Source: Duganella sp. CF402 (lineage in GTDB: Bacteria > Pseudomonadota > Gammaproteobacteria > Burkholderiales > Burkholderiaceae_D). Taken from it: DNA of 64,000 bases. Below the pieces are notes generated by a model that ran no database searches, was not told the DNA's origin, and was given only the letters and a program-made list of their open reading frames with translations. The position numbers and the translations under genes are program-made. Shown in pieces: positions 26,636 to 35,463 of this stretch. Where the stretch lies: NCBI RefSeq assembly GCF_900109645.1, contig NZ_FOBG01000001.1:2011596-2075595 (forward strand), written 5' to 3'. Each line of letters opens with the position of its first letter. Within the stretch, counting starts at the first letter, position 1.

Positions 26636-28204
26636 ATGCGCGTCTGCTTTACCATCGATACGGAGTTCAGCATCGCCGGGGCGTTTGCCGATCCGGCGTT
26701 GCGCCCGGTCGGCGTGCCGATGGTGCTGTGCGAGGCCGGAGGCCATTCGCAGGGGCTGGATTTTTTGCTGGGCTGTTTCCGGCGGCGTGGCATGCACGCC
26801 ACGTTTTTTGTCGAGACGGTGCAGCGGCATTACTTCCGTGATGATCCGATGCGCGCGCTGGCGGCGCGCATCGCTCAGGACGGGCATGAGCTGCAGCTGC
26901 ATGTGCATCCTTGCTGGGCGGTGTTCCAGCATGAGGACTGGCCGCAGCGGGTGCGCTTGCAACCGCGCCAGGACGATCTGGCCGGGCGCGAGCTGGCGTC
27001 GACGGTGGCGCTGCTGCGGCAGGGACAGGCGACGTTTGCGGAGTGGGGATTGCCCTCGCCGCAGGTGTTTCGCGCGGGGAGCTTGCAGCATGACGAGAAT
27101 CTGTATCGCGCGCTGGCTGCGGTGGGGATTCCGTACAGCTCCAACATTGGCCTGGGCGTCTACAACTGCGGACTGGCAGATTATCAGTTGCGCGCGGGGC
27201 GGCATGTGCGGCATGGGGTGCAGGAATGCCCGGTGATGACCTTTGCGGACTGGCCGGGGCATGCGAAGACAGTGTCGGTGTCCGGGACCAGTTTTGCGGA
27301 GATGCGCGCGCTGCTGGATAGCGCGCATGCGGCGGGGCTGGAGCTGGTGGTGATCCTCAGTCATCCGTTTGAGTATGTGCAGAGTTATGGCGACGGCTTC
27401 CGAGTGCTGCGGCGGCATGCGGTGAATCAGTCGCGGCTGGAGCGCTTGTGCGACTACATCGCCGCCAATCCGGACCGGTTCCAGGCCAGCGGCCTGGCCG
27501 CTGCGGCCAGCCAGCCGATGACCGCCGCGTCGTCCGCCAATCCCCTGCTGCGCGGCCGTCCGTGGCACACCGCCGCCCGCCTCGCCACGCAAGTGCTCTA
27601 CGACCGTTACGGCCAACTCGTGCTGGCCGCGCGGCAGTTGCTGCTTGGGTGGCTGGAGCGGCGGCATGGGACCTGGCGGGGCGTGGTGCGGGCGCTATTG
27701 GCCCGGGGCGCGCTGCGCGGTGGTCTGTTGAAGGCTTATCGCCTGCGCCATCCCGAGCGCGTGCGGCGGCTGGTGTTTGTCTGTCTCGGGAATATTTGCC
27801 GCAGCGCGTATGCGCAGCACGTCGCCATACAGCTTGGCTTGCCGGCGGTATCGATCGGTCTCTCGACCTGCACCGGCACGGCCTCGCCCGATGCCGCGTT
27901 GCGCGCTGCGCAGCGCTGTGGCGCAGACCTGAGCGTCCATCGTGCTACCGATTTCCGCGATTTTGAAGTCCTGCCGGGCGACCTGTTTCTGGCGATGGAA
28001 GTCCGCCACGCCCACGAGCTGCAACACCGCCTGATCGCCCGCACTGACGTGCAGATCGAGCTCCTCGGGCTGTGGTGCGAGCCGCCGATGCCGCACCTGC
28101 ACGATCCCTACACGCTATCCGACACCTATTTCGACCGCTGCTTCGCGCGCGTACGGCAAGCCGTTCATGGTTTGCACCGCGCGCTCTCGGGGAGCGCGGC
28201 ATGA
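26636..28204 (+). CDS. polysaccharide deacetylase (NodB-like) fused to low-molecular-weight protein tyrosine phosphatase
   Basis: 522 residues. Residues 1-285 are NodB-like: VCFTIDTEFSIAG with catalytic acidic residues, GMHATFFVETV, and the metal motif ELQLHVHPCW. After a helical linker (about 300-375) comes a complete LMW tyrosine phosphatase: the signature C383LGNICRS with Arg389, and the general-acid motif DPY at Asp490. The first half would deacetylate a glycan; the second would dephosphorylate a tyrosine kinase such as those that drive capsule/EPS export. The stop overlaps the next start (ATGA), so expression is coupled. Predicted to be soluble, with no signal peptide. Confidence 0.85.
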   Translation: MRVCFTIDTEFSIAGAFADPALRPVGVPMVLCEAGGHSQGLDFLLGCFRRRGMHATFFVETVQRHYFRDDPMRALAARIAQDGHELQLHVHPCWAVFQHEDWPQRVRLQPRQDDLAGRELASTVALLRQGQATFAEWGLPSPQVFRAGSLQHDENLYRALAAVGIPYSSNIGLGVYNCGLADYQLRAGRHVRHGVQECPVMTFADWPGHAKTVSVSGTSFAEMRALLDSAHAAGLELVVILSHPFEYVQSYGDGFRVLRRHAVNQSRLERLCDYIAANPDRFQASGLAAAASQPMTAASSANPLLRGRPWHTAARLATQVLYDRYGQLVLAARQLLLGWLERRHGTWRGVVRALLARGALRGGLLKAYRLRHPERVRRLVFVCLGNICRSAYAQHVAIQLGLPAVSIGLSTCTGTASPDAALRAAQRCGADLSVHRATDFRDFEVLPGDLFLAMEVRHAHELQHRLIARTDVQIELLGLWCEPPMPHLHDPYTLSDTYFDRCFARVRQAVHGLHRALSGSAA

Positions 28205-30462
28205 ACCGCTCGTTCTCCATCTACCTCGATCTGGTGCGCGTGCTTAGCGCGCTGGCGGTGGTGCTGTACCACTCCAATCTGCGCCTGCTCAGTACAGACA
28301 AGCTCCCCTTCAGCAACCACGGACACGCCGCCGTCATCGTGTTCTTCGTACTGTCCGGCTACGTCATTTCCCACATCACCGCCACGCGCGAGAACACGCC
28401 GCTGGAATACTGGTCGAGCCGTCTGGCGCGTTTTTACTCGCTCGCGCTGCCGGTGGTCCTGCTTACGCCTTTACTGGACCAGCTGGGCGAAGCGATGGCG
28501 CCACAGTTCTACGACGGCCGCACCACGCACGATCTGGCCTGGCTGCGCATCATCACCAGTCTTGCCTTCCTCAACGAAGCGTGGACGCTGTCGATCATGT
28601 CATTCTCCAACGTGCCGTATTGGTCGCTGTGCTACGAGTTCTGGTACTACGTGCTGTTTGCGATTCTCACCTTCACGCGCGGGCGTAAGCGCGTGTTGTG
28701 GTGTGGCGCGGTGATGCTGCTGATCGGGCCCAACATCCTGCTGCTGGCGCCGGTGTGGGCAACGGGTGTGGTGCTGCATCGCTGGGCCGCCTTGCAGCGC
28801 ATGGGCCGCACCGGCGGCCTTGCACTGCTGCTGGCGTCGTGCGCAGCGTATGGCGCGTTCCATCATGCCGGCCTGACCGAAGCAGGCAGCGCGTGGCTAC
28901 GCCAGTTAATCGGTACGCACTGGCACCAGCAGTTGGCGTTCTCGCGCTACTTGGTCACGGACTATCTGCTCGCGCTGATCGTGGCAGCGCATTTCGTCGG
29001 AGTGCGAGCGCTGGCCGGCGCGCTGCCGCTGGAACGCATCGCATCGCCGGTGCGGGCGACGGCTGCCTACACCTTCAGCATCTACCTGCTGCACCAGCCG
29101 TTGATCCAGTTCTATGCAGCGCTGTTCAACGGTGACCCGTCCGGGCCGGGCTACTATCTCGTCACCATGCTGGCGGTTTTTTCCAGCATCTTCGTGATCG
29201 GCGCCGTGACCGAGCAGCAGCGCCACCACTGGCGGCGAGCGATCCACGGCTGGCTGGCATCGCCCGCGCCGCAGCCGCTGCCCGCCGTGGTGCTGGGCAT
29301 CGATACGCCGATCGGGCTTGCCATCATCCGTGATCTTGGCCGGCATGGTGTGACGGTTTATGGCATTGCCCGCAGCGAGGGTGCGCTGGGCCTCAGCTCG
29401 CGCTATCTGCATCGCGGCATGCAGCGCGCAGACGACGTGGTGGCGCAGCTGCGCAGGTTGGGCGATGAGATCGGACCGGCGGCGCTGTTTGCCATCGCGG
29501 AAACCGACATCCTCGCGCTCAACAAGGCTCGCGTCCAGTTGCCCGGCTATCGCTTCATGTTTGCTGACCGTGAGCGCATGGAGCGCGTGCTGCGCAAGGA
29601 TCTGACCTACGCTGCGGCGGCACAGGCCGGCGTGTTCGTGCCGCGCACCTGGCATCCGGCCAGCATCGATGACGGTGCCACAGCCGCTGCTCAGGCGCGC
29701 TTCCCGGTGGTGCTGAAATGGGCGGATCCCAACGCGATGATCCCCCTGCTGCGGCAGGCGGGCATGCGGCTGGAGAAAGCGCAGTACTGCGATGATGCGG
29801 ATACGCTGATGGCGGCGCTGCGCCGTTATCAAGTGCTGGCGCGGTTTCCGATGGTGCAGGAATACTGCGCCGGCTATGGCCTCGGGCAGTTTGTGCTGAT
29901 GAAGGATGGTCAGGCGTTGTACCGCTTCCAGCACCAGCGACTGCACGAGTGGCCGCCAGAGGGCGGAACGTCGACGTTGTGCGTGTCGCTGCCCGCCTCC
30001 CGTCATGTGGAGTTGATGCGGCAGTCGGTGGCGCTGCTGCGGGCGTTGGAGTGGGAAGGCGTGGCGATGGTGGAGTATCGCTACGATTCGTCCACCGGGC
30101 GCGCGGCATTGATGGAGGTGAATGGGCGATTCTGGGGCAGTTTGCCGTTGGCCTGCCAGGCCGGCGCGAATTTTCCGTGGTACTGCTATCAGGCGCTAGC
30201 CTTGCAGGAACAAGTCGCCGGCACGGCGTACGAGGAAGGTGTGCGATGCCGCTACATGACGGCAGAGACGCGCCGCCTGCTGCACGTGAGAACGTGGCGC
30301 GAGCTGGCAGGCTATCTCACCGAATTCCTGCGCCCGCGCTCCGGCTACTTCGTGCATGACTGGCGGGATCCGCTGCCGCTGTGGCGCGACTTGCGCCACA
30401 GCGTGCTACAACGCTTGCCGCAGCGGGTGCGCCAAAAGCGCTATCCCGCCAAAGCCAAGTGA
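28201..30462 (+). CDS. membrane acyltransferase-3 fused to ATP-grasp (COG3919-like) ligase
   Basis: 753 residues from ATG 28201, overlapping the previous stop by 4 bp. Residues 1-350 form an acyltransferase-3 domain: IYLDLVRVLSALAVVLYHSN, AAVIVFFVLSGYVISH and about ten membrane helices. From about residue 360 a soluble ATP-grasp module begins (PAVVLGIDTPIGLAIIRDLG, ALGLSSRYLH), continuing with FPVVLKWADP, MVQEYCAGYGLGQF and the metal-binding ALMEVNGRFWGSLPLA. ATP-grasp enzymes of this type join a carboxylate to an amine. An acetylated or amino-acylated surface glycan is a plausible product; no direct evidence gives the substrate. Confidence 0.85.
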   Translation: MNRSFSIYLDLVRVLSALAVVLYHSNLRLLSTDKLPFSNHGHAAVIVFFVLSGYVISHITATRENTPLEYWSSRLARFYSLALPVVLLTPLLDQLGEAMAPQFYDGRTTHDLAWLRIITSLAFLNEAWTLSIMSFSNVPYWSLCYEFWYYVLFAILTFTRGRKRVLWCGAVMLLIGPNILLLAPVWATGVVLHRWAALQRMGRTGGLALLLASCAAYGAFHHAGLTEAGSAWLRQLIGTHWHQQLAFSRYLVTDYLLALIVAAHFVGVRALAGALPLERIASPVRATAAYTFSIYLLHQPLIQFYAALFNGDPSGPGYYLVTMLAVFSSIFVIGAVTEQQRHHWRRAIHGWLASPAPQPLPAVVLGIDTPIGLAIIRDLGRHGVTVYGIARSEGALGLSSRYLHRGMQRADDVVAQLRRLGDEIGPAALFAIAETDILALNKARVQLPGYRFMFADRERMERVLRKDLTYAAAAQAGVFVPRTWHPASIDDGATAAAQARFPVVLKWADPNAMIPLLRQAGMRLEKAQYCDDADTLMAALRRYQVLARFPMVQEYCAGYGLGQFVLMKDGQALYRFQHQRLHEWPPEGGTSTLCVSLPASRHVELMRQSVALLRALEWEGVAMVEYRYDSSTGRAALMEVNGRFWGSLPLACQAGANFPWYCYQALALQEQVAGTAYEEGVRCRYMTAETRRLLHVRTWRELAGYLTEFLRPRSGYFVHDWRDPLPLWRDLRHSVLQRLPQRVRQKRYPAKAK

Positions 30463-30463
30463 C

Positions 30464-32785
30464 TTACTTGCCGATCACCTTGACCGGCGCCGAACCGCCG
30501 CCACTCAGCTTGCCGGCCGCATCGTCCCATTTCAGGACGGTGGTGGTTGACTTGCCTTTCTCGTAGTCGTAGCTCACGCCATCGTCTTCGTACAGGCGGA
30601 ACTCGCCGCTCTTGCCCGGATAGACGTTGATGCTGGCGATGCCTTGCTTGGTCGCAGTCGACTGCACATCCGCACCAATCGGCACGATCGAACCGGCCTT
30701 CACGAACACCGGAATCTGATCGATAGGCGCGGCCACTTTCACCCAGCGTCCGCCGGCCAGTTTCTCGTTGGTCCAGAAGTTATACCAGTCCGCGCCAGCC
30801 GGCAGGTAGACGTCCTTCTCGGTCTGTCCCTGCTCCGTCACCGGCGCCACCAGGAAGGCCGGGCCGAACATGTACTGCGTGCCGATGTTGGCCACGTTTG
30901 GATCGTTGGCGAAGTCCATCCACAGAGGACGCATGAACGGCGCGCCGGTGTCGTGCGTGAACTTGGCCTGCGAGTAGATGTACGGGATCAGCTGATAGCG
31001 CAGCGTGTCGAAGCGCGCCATCACCGCCTCCGCCTGTTTGCCGAAGGCCCAGATCTCGGCCGCCTTGCGTTCCCCGTGCAGGCGCAGCGTCGGCATGAAG
31101 GTGCCGTACTGGAACCAGCGCGTCAGCAGTTCAGGATAGTCGTGATACTGGCCCACCACATCGCGCGCATCGGACGGGTCGAGCAGCGGCGGCTTCACCG
31201 CCGACGACTCGCGCGGCAGGTTCTGCCAGCCGCCGATATCGTTGCCCCAGTATGCGATGCCGGACGCCGTCATATTCAAGCCAGTCGGCACCTGGCGCGC
31301 CAGCGCTTCCCAGGTCGGATGAATGTCCGAAGACCAGAACAAGGCGCCGGTGCGCTGCGAACCCAGATACGCGGCACGCGACAGAATCAACACGCGCTTG
31401 TTCGGCTTCCAGCCGCGCATATTCTCGGCCACGCCTTCCACGTGCATCAGCGGGAACAGGTTGTGATAGCGGTCGCCCGAGCCGATCGAGTAGAAGAAGC
31501 CACTCGGCACCAGATCCGGCTCGGTCTCGTCCAGCCACGGATAATCGAAGCCCTGCGACAGGATATTGTCGCGCGCCTTCTCCCAGAACCACTTGCGGGC
31601 CGCAGGATTGGTCGGGTCGATCAAGCCGCCGGTGCGGTCGGAGCGGAACGGCAGGCCGTCCACCGTCTTGCCGTCCTTGTCCTTCAGCAGATAGCCCTTG
31701 CTATCCAACTCATTGAAATAGCGGCCCGAGGTCTCGTAGCGCGGCCAGATCGAGATGATGGACTCCATGCCCATGTCGTGCAGCTGCTTGTTCATCGCCT
31801 TCGGATCAGGGAACTGCGCCGGATCGATATCCATCTGGCCCATGCGGGTCCAGTAGAACCAGTCCAGCACCATCACGTCCAGCGGGTACTTCTTCTCGCG
31901 ATAGGTCTTCGCCACGCGCAGCAGTTCCTGCTGGCTGTCGTAGCGGGCCTTCGACTGAATCAGGCCAAACGCGGACTTCGGCGGAATCGGCGTCTTGCCG
32001 GTCACGCGCGCATAGCCCGAGTAGATTTCCTCCGGCGTCGAACCGGTGATGACGAAGAAGCTCACGCGCTCGCCCACATTCGACTGGAACGCCGTGCGGC
32101 CATTCACGCCGGCCACGAAACGCGTGGCGGACGGGTTGTCCCACACGATGCCGTAGCCCTTGGACGACACCATGAACGGCACGCACACGCTCTCGCCGGC
32201 CGGCGCGTCGTACCAGTGCTTGCAATCGAGCGTGCGGCCGCGCAGGTCCAGTGGGCCGAGCGATTCCTGGTTCTGGCCCATGCCGTAGTAATGCTCATCG
32301 CGCGCCACCGAGAACGAGGCGCCGACCTGGAAAGTCTTCTCCGTGTTGACGGTCTGCGGCGACATCTCCCAGCCGTTCATGCTCACCACCTGTTCGCCCT
32401 TGGCGTTCAGCACCTGCAGGCCGACCGGCGCCAGCGACGGCGCGAAATACTTCTGGCCCTGCGTTGGCACGGAAGGCGGCGGCGCCGGATTCACGCGCAC
32501 CGTCATGGCGGAGGAAGTGAATACGTCAGCTTCGCGGTTGCCGCCGCTGTGGCGGAAGGCGCTGTTGTCGCTGTTCTTCGGCAGGATGCCGTAGCCGGGA
32601 CCTTTCAGGACCTCGGCCTTGTCGACCGCGATGGTGACGTGCACCACGTTCGGGCCGTAGGCCTCGATCGAGACGAAGGCGCCGTCGCGGTCCAGCGTGG
32701 CGATGGGGGCGGCAAAAGCGGTGGCGGAAAATGCAAAGATCGATGCGAGCGCGGTGAACACCGGCGTGTGGGCGAGCAGTCTCAT
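30464..32785 (-). CDS. secreted glycoside hydrolase family 31 (alpha-glucosidase/alpha-xylosidase type)
   Basis: 773 residues from ATG 32785, beginning with a signal peptide (LASIFAFSATAFAAP). GH31 hallmarks are present: YPLDVMVLDWFYWTRMGQMD, the nucleophile in FDYPWLDETEPD, the acid/base in GALFWSSDIHPTWEAL, and GIAYWGNDIGGWQ. The C-terminal beta-domains include APVTEQGQTEKDVYLPAGADWYNFWT cut across the usual GH31 hinge. The protein likely works in the periplasm on alpha-linked glycosides such as xyloglucan- or starch-derived oligosaccharides. The long upstream extension to 32944 lacks a signal sequence and is rejected. It is divergent from a diguanylate cyclase. Confidence 0.93.
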   Translation of the reverse strand: MRLLAHTPVFTALASIFAFSATAFAAPIATLDRDGAFVSIEAYGPNVVHVTIAVDKAEVLKGPGYGILPKNSDNSAFRHSGGNREADVFTSSAMTVRVNPAPPPSVPTQGQKYFAPSLAPVGLQVLNAKGEQVVSMNGWEMSPQTVNTEKTFQVGASFSVARDEHYYGMGQNQESLGPLDLRGRTLDCKHWYDAPAGESVCVPFMVSSKGYGIVWDNPSATRFVAGVNGRTAFQSNVGERVSFFVITGSTPEEIYSGYARVTGKTPIPPKSAFGLIQSKARYDSQQELLRVAKTYREKKYPLDVMVLDWFYWTRMGQMDIDPAQFPDPKAMNKQLHDMGMESIISIWPRYETSGRYFNELDSKGYLLKDKDGKTVDGLPFRSDRTGGLIDPTNPAARKWFWEKARDNILSQGFDYPWLDETEPDLVPSGFFYSIGSGDRYHNLFPLMHVEGVAENMRGWKPNKRVLILSRAAYLGSQRTGALFWSSDIHPTWEALARQVPTGLNMTASGIAYWGNDIGGWQNLPRESSAVKPPLLDPSDARDVVGQYHDYPELLTRWFQYGTFMPTLRLHGERKAAEIWAFGKQAEAVMARFDTLRYQLIPYIYSQAKFTHDTGAPFMRPLWMDFANDPNVANIGTQYMFGPAFLVAPVTEQGQTEKDVYLPAGADWYNFWTNEKLAGGRWVKVAAPIDQIPVFVKAGSIVPIGADVQSTATKQGIASINVYPGKSGEFRLYEDDGVSYDYEKGKSTTTVLKWDDAAGKLSGGGSAPVKVIGK

Positions 32786-32975
32786 AGGCCTCTCTATGGT
32801 TGAGATGTGTCCAGCATTTTGCTTGGTCATTTTCAGAATATCAATTGCGAAAATCACCAAGTCGACCAACGTTTCTGCCTGAGCGAAATTGCACGAAATT
32901 TCACGAATGTTGCATATAAAACACGTTTTTCCCGGCGACCACAAGGCATAATCACTGCATATTGCGAGGTGCCCG

Positions 32976-34127
32976 ATGTCCTACGAGATAGTGCATACCT
33001 TTGGTTTCACGGTGTATTTTGTGTTCCTGCTGTTCTTCCTGTGGATCAGCAGGTTCGCCAGGACCAGTTCCGGCGCCGGCTGGTGGGCGCTATCGCTGGC
33101 GCTCGCGCTGTGCGGACGGCTGGCGTTGTTCCTGATGCTCCCGTCCAGCAATGTGCACCCGGCCACCTTCATCTACGCCATCTTCATCGTGCTGGAAAAG
33201 CCCTTCCTGCTGACCGGCCTGACGCGCTTCCTCAACCTCGACCTGCGCGAGCGCTGGTTCTGGCTGGCCGCCGCCATCGCCGAACTGTGGATCATGCTGA
33301 CCTGGATGGCCGACGCGCCGAACCTGATGCGCAGCGGTGGCTACACGCTGGTCAACGCTGCCTTCCTGGCCTACGTGGCGTGGCTGGCGTTCCGCCATCG
33401 GCACGATGTTCCCGGCTGGGCGCTGACCATGACGGCCGCCTCCTCTGCCGCCCTGGCAGTGCATTGGCTGGTGGCGCCCTACATCATCGCCGTGCAGCCG
33501 TTGTGGTTCCGCAACGGCTTCGTGCTGGGGACCATGCTGGTGCTGTTGCAGTATTCCTCGCTGCTGTCGGCCATCCTGCTGCGCTTCCAGAAGCGGCTGG
33601 TGGATGCCGAGGCCAGGGCGCTCGGCATGGCCTTCCTCGATCCGCTGACCGGCCTGAAAAACAAGCGCTACATGGAGACCCTGTTCGACCATGCGCTGCT
33701 GCTGGCCACGCGGCCGCACCAAGTGGTGGCCGTGTTCTACATCGACCTCGATAACTTCAAGCCGATCAACGACAGCGCCGGCCACGCGGTCGGCGACCAG
33801 GTGTTAAAGGAAGTGGCGGCACGGCTGCAAAAACACACCCGCAGTACCGACATCTGCGCGCGCGTGGGCGGCGACGAATTCATCGTCATCGGCACCCAGC
33901 TGGAAAATCCGGACCAGGCCTACGAAATCGCCAAGAAGCTGCTCGACCAGCTGACCGCAGAGATCCCCGCCGGCGGCGCCAGCTACGCGCTGGGCGCCAG
34001 CATCGGCATCAGCCTGTACCCCATCCACGGCACCCAGCTAGCCGACCTGATCGAACGCGCCGACAAGGCCATGTACCAGGTCAAACGCAACGGCAAGAGC
34101 GGCTACGAGATCTACGACGCACGGTGA
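32976..34127 (+). CDS. membrane-bound diguanylate cyclase (GGDEF)
   Basis: 383 residues. Residues 1-205 contain six or seven membrane helices of an uncharacterised integral sensor region. The GGDEF domain follows: FLDPLTGLKNKRYMETL, FYIDLDNFKPINDSAGHAVG and the active site GGDEF at residues 298-302. The inhibitory RxxD site is intact (Arg289-Asp292, five residues before the motif), so product feedback is likely. It would make cyclic di-GMP for biofilm/motility control. It stands alone on the plus strand, about 190 bp from the divergent GH31 start. Confidence 0.94.
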   Translation: MSYEIVHTFGFTVYFVFLLFFLWISRFARTSSGAGWWALSLALALCGRLALFLMLPSSNVHPATFIYAIFIVLEKPFLLTGLTRFLNLDLRERWFWLAAAIAELWIMLTWMADAPNLMRSGGYTLVNAAFLAYVAWLAFRHRHDVPGWALTMTAASSAALAVHWLVAPYIIAVQPLWFRNGFVLGTMLVLLQYSSLLSAILLRFQKRLVDAEARALGMAFLDPLTGLKNKRYMETLFDHALLLATRPHQVVAVFYIDLDNFKPINDSAGHAVGDQVLKEVAARLQKHTRSTDICARVGGDEFIVIGTQLENPDQAYEIAKKLLDQLTAEIPAGGASYALGASIGISLYPIHGTQLADLIERADKAMYQVKRNGKSGYEIYDAR

Positions 34128-34186
34128 ACCTCAATGCGGCTTGTCGGTAGCAGCAGTCACTCGCTTTCAAAATAGAAAATAAATCT

Positions 34187-35098
34187 ATGAAGACTGACAA
34201 TACTTCCCCATTGAGGAAAATTAGCTTCAAGTACCGAGCAGGACCCGCAGCATTGCGTTGCCTATCAGAAGGAGCTGCCTACTTTGCGCGCCCCTCAGAA
34301 TTCAACGACTGTCTTGAAGCACAATTCGATCACTCTAGTGTGGCTGACTATATCGCGCAAATGGATCAAACCATTAAAGAGATTGCGCAGCAACGCGGGG
34401 GAGTTGGCGGCTACTCCCTACCCGAGCACGCATTAGCTTCATTTGAGACCAAGTACGCATGCGACAACGCGAGCTTTTTGGATGCCGCTCAAAAAGTGGG
34501 CATCTATTCCACGGCAAGCCGACCTGACAACCAGCCCATGTGGGCCTATTACTGTGATAATTCCAAGGGATTTTGTTTTGAACTAGAGTGGCCCGATCCG
34601 CTGCTGGCAAAGTATCAAATAGTGCCAATCGGCGTGGACTACTCTTCAACAGCCCGAATATATAACCGAGCTGACGTTTTTGAGAAATTAATCCGTGAAG
34701 AGGCCAACTTGCATCCAAAATGGTCGATGGCACAAATTCTAGAAGAGACCCGAACTGATTTTTTTAATTTCCGCTTTCAGATGCTAAATACCTGCAGAGC
34801 AGCATCAATCAAGCACAGTGACTGGGCTCATGAGAACGAAGTAAGATTCATCACTCCTCGTGCTGGTCCCGTGCCGATAATAAAGGACATACTTAAGCGT
34901 GTTTATTTCGTACGTACAGGTGCCAGCTACGCAATGAATGGTCGGCAAAGAAATGTGCGTAGCGACGCGAACCGATATGGGGCTCATCACAAAGATCCTG
35001 CAAGGCAGCCTCAAGCTCATCCACAAAACTGTCTGCCAACTGATCCGACACCTCTGCGTAATAGTCGGCAATTTCTTGCACGTCCAGCTCGGCGGTAG
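34187..35098 (+). CDS. DUF2971-like protein, 3' part fused to foreign sequence
   Basis: 303 residues. Residues 1-240 carry the DUF2971 pattern: YFARPSEFNDCLEAQF near the start, then KVGIYSTASRPDNQPMWAYYCDNSKGFCFELEW. Base composition is clearly more AT-rich than the neighbours, suggesting transfer. After about VYFVRTGASY (near 34920) the frame runs through DNA that encodes a ParE-type toxin on the other strand, so the last 55-60 residues are unlikely to be original. DUF2971 genes often occur in mobile or defence islands; their function is not established. No Shine-Dalgarno site is visible. Confidence 0.65.
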   Translation: MKTDNTSPLRKISFKYRAGPAALRCLSEGAAYFARPSEFNDCLEAQFDHSSVADYIAQMDQTIKEIAQQRGGVGGYSLPEHALASFETKYACDNASFLDAAQKVGIYSTASRPDNQPMWAYYCDNSKGFCFELEWPDPLLAKYQIVPIGVDYSSTARIYNRADVFEKLIREEANLHPKWSMAQILEETRTDFFNFRFQMLNTCRAASIKHSDWAHENEVRFITPRAGPVPIIKDILKRVYFVRTGASYAMNGRQRNVRSDANRYGAHHKDPARQPQAHPQNCLPTDPTPLRNSRQFLARPARR

Positions 35099-35126
35099 GC
35101 GAAAGTTTAAAATTCACATCATCCAC
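34893..35126 (-). pseudogene. parE: 3'-truncated ParE/RelE-family toxin
   Basis: GTG 35126 starts DDVNFKLSPTAELDVQEIADYY, followed by ADSFVDELEAALQDLCDEPHIG and LRSWHLY, a ParE N-terminus. Family members continue about 20 more residues through a conserved strand and an H-rich end; here the frame becomes VRNKHA and stops. The lost part coincides with the end of the AT-rich DUF2971 sequence, so a recombination junction lies near 34905-34920. Start overlaps the antitoxin stop by 8 bp, a normal TA arrangement. The toxin is probably inactive. Confidence 0.65.
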
Positions 35127-35310
35127 GCCGAGAACGAATGCGCGCCTTGAGTGACGTGCTTAAGGCCGAGATAGTAGTTGGCTTCGACGGACCACTGTTC
35201 ACGCCCTCCATGACCAGGTCGTAGACGCGCTTCTCCGCATTATTTTGCGGACCTGTTGCCTCGGCAGCGCGAGGCAGCGGGAGCTTCCGTTTTTTGGGTG
35301 ACGTGGTCAT
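35119..35310 (-). CDS. parD: ParD-like antitoxin of a disabled ParDE module
   Basis: 63 residues from ATG 35310 (MTTSPKKRKLPLPRAAE). The C-terminal half, VYDLVMEGVNSGPSKPTT followed by SLKARIRSRRG, resembles the toxin-binding tail of ParD/CC2985-type antitoxins, where an EG-SG motif precedes the last helix. It overlaps the truncated toxin gene. With the toxin damaged there is no need for the antitoxin, so it may persist only as a leftover or as a repressor. The short length makes the family call moderate. Confidence 0.55.
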   Translation of the reverse strand: MTTSPKKRKLPLPRAAEATGPQNNAEKRVYDLVMEGVNSGPSKPTTISALSTSLKARIRSRRG

Positions 35311-35463
35311 GAACCAATTATAGGCTCCTGCGGACTGTGTTGAAAGGTGCAAGTGATTCTCCTTTTCGTCCAAAGCCACGCGGTTGATCTTTCTATACGC
35401 TCCTAGTCAATGCGGCATCCGCCGCAGACAGAGAGTGAAAAAAATCACCACGTAGGAGACATG

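Noticed and set aside
30644..32803. 719-codon plus-strand open frame
   Set aside because: Shadow of the GH31 gene; no domain and no ribosome-binding site.
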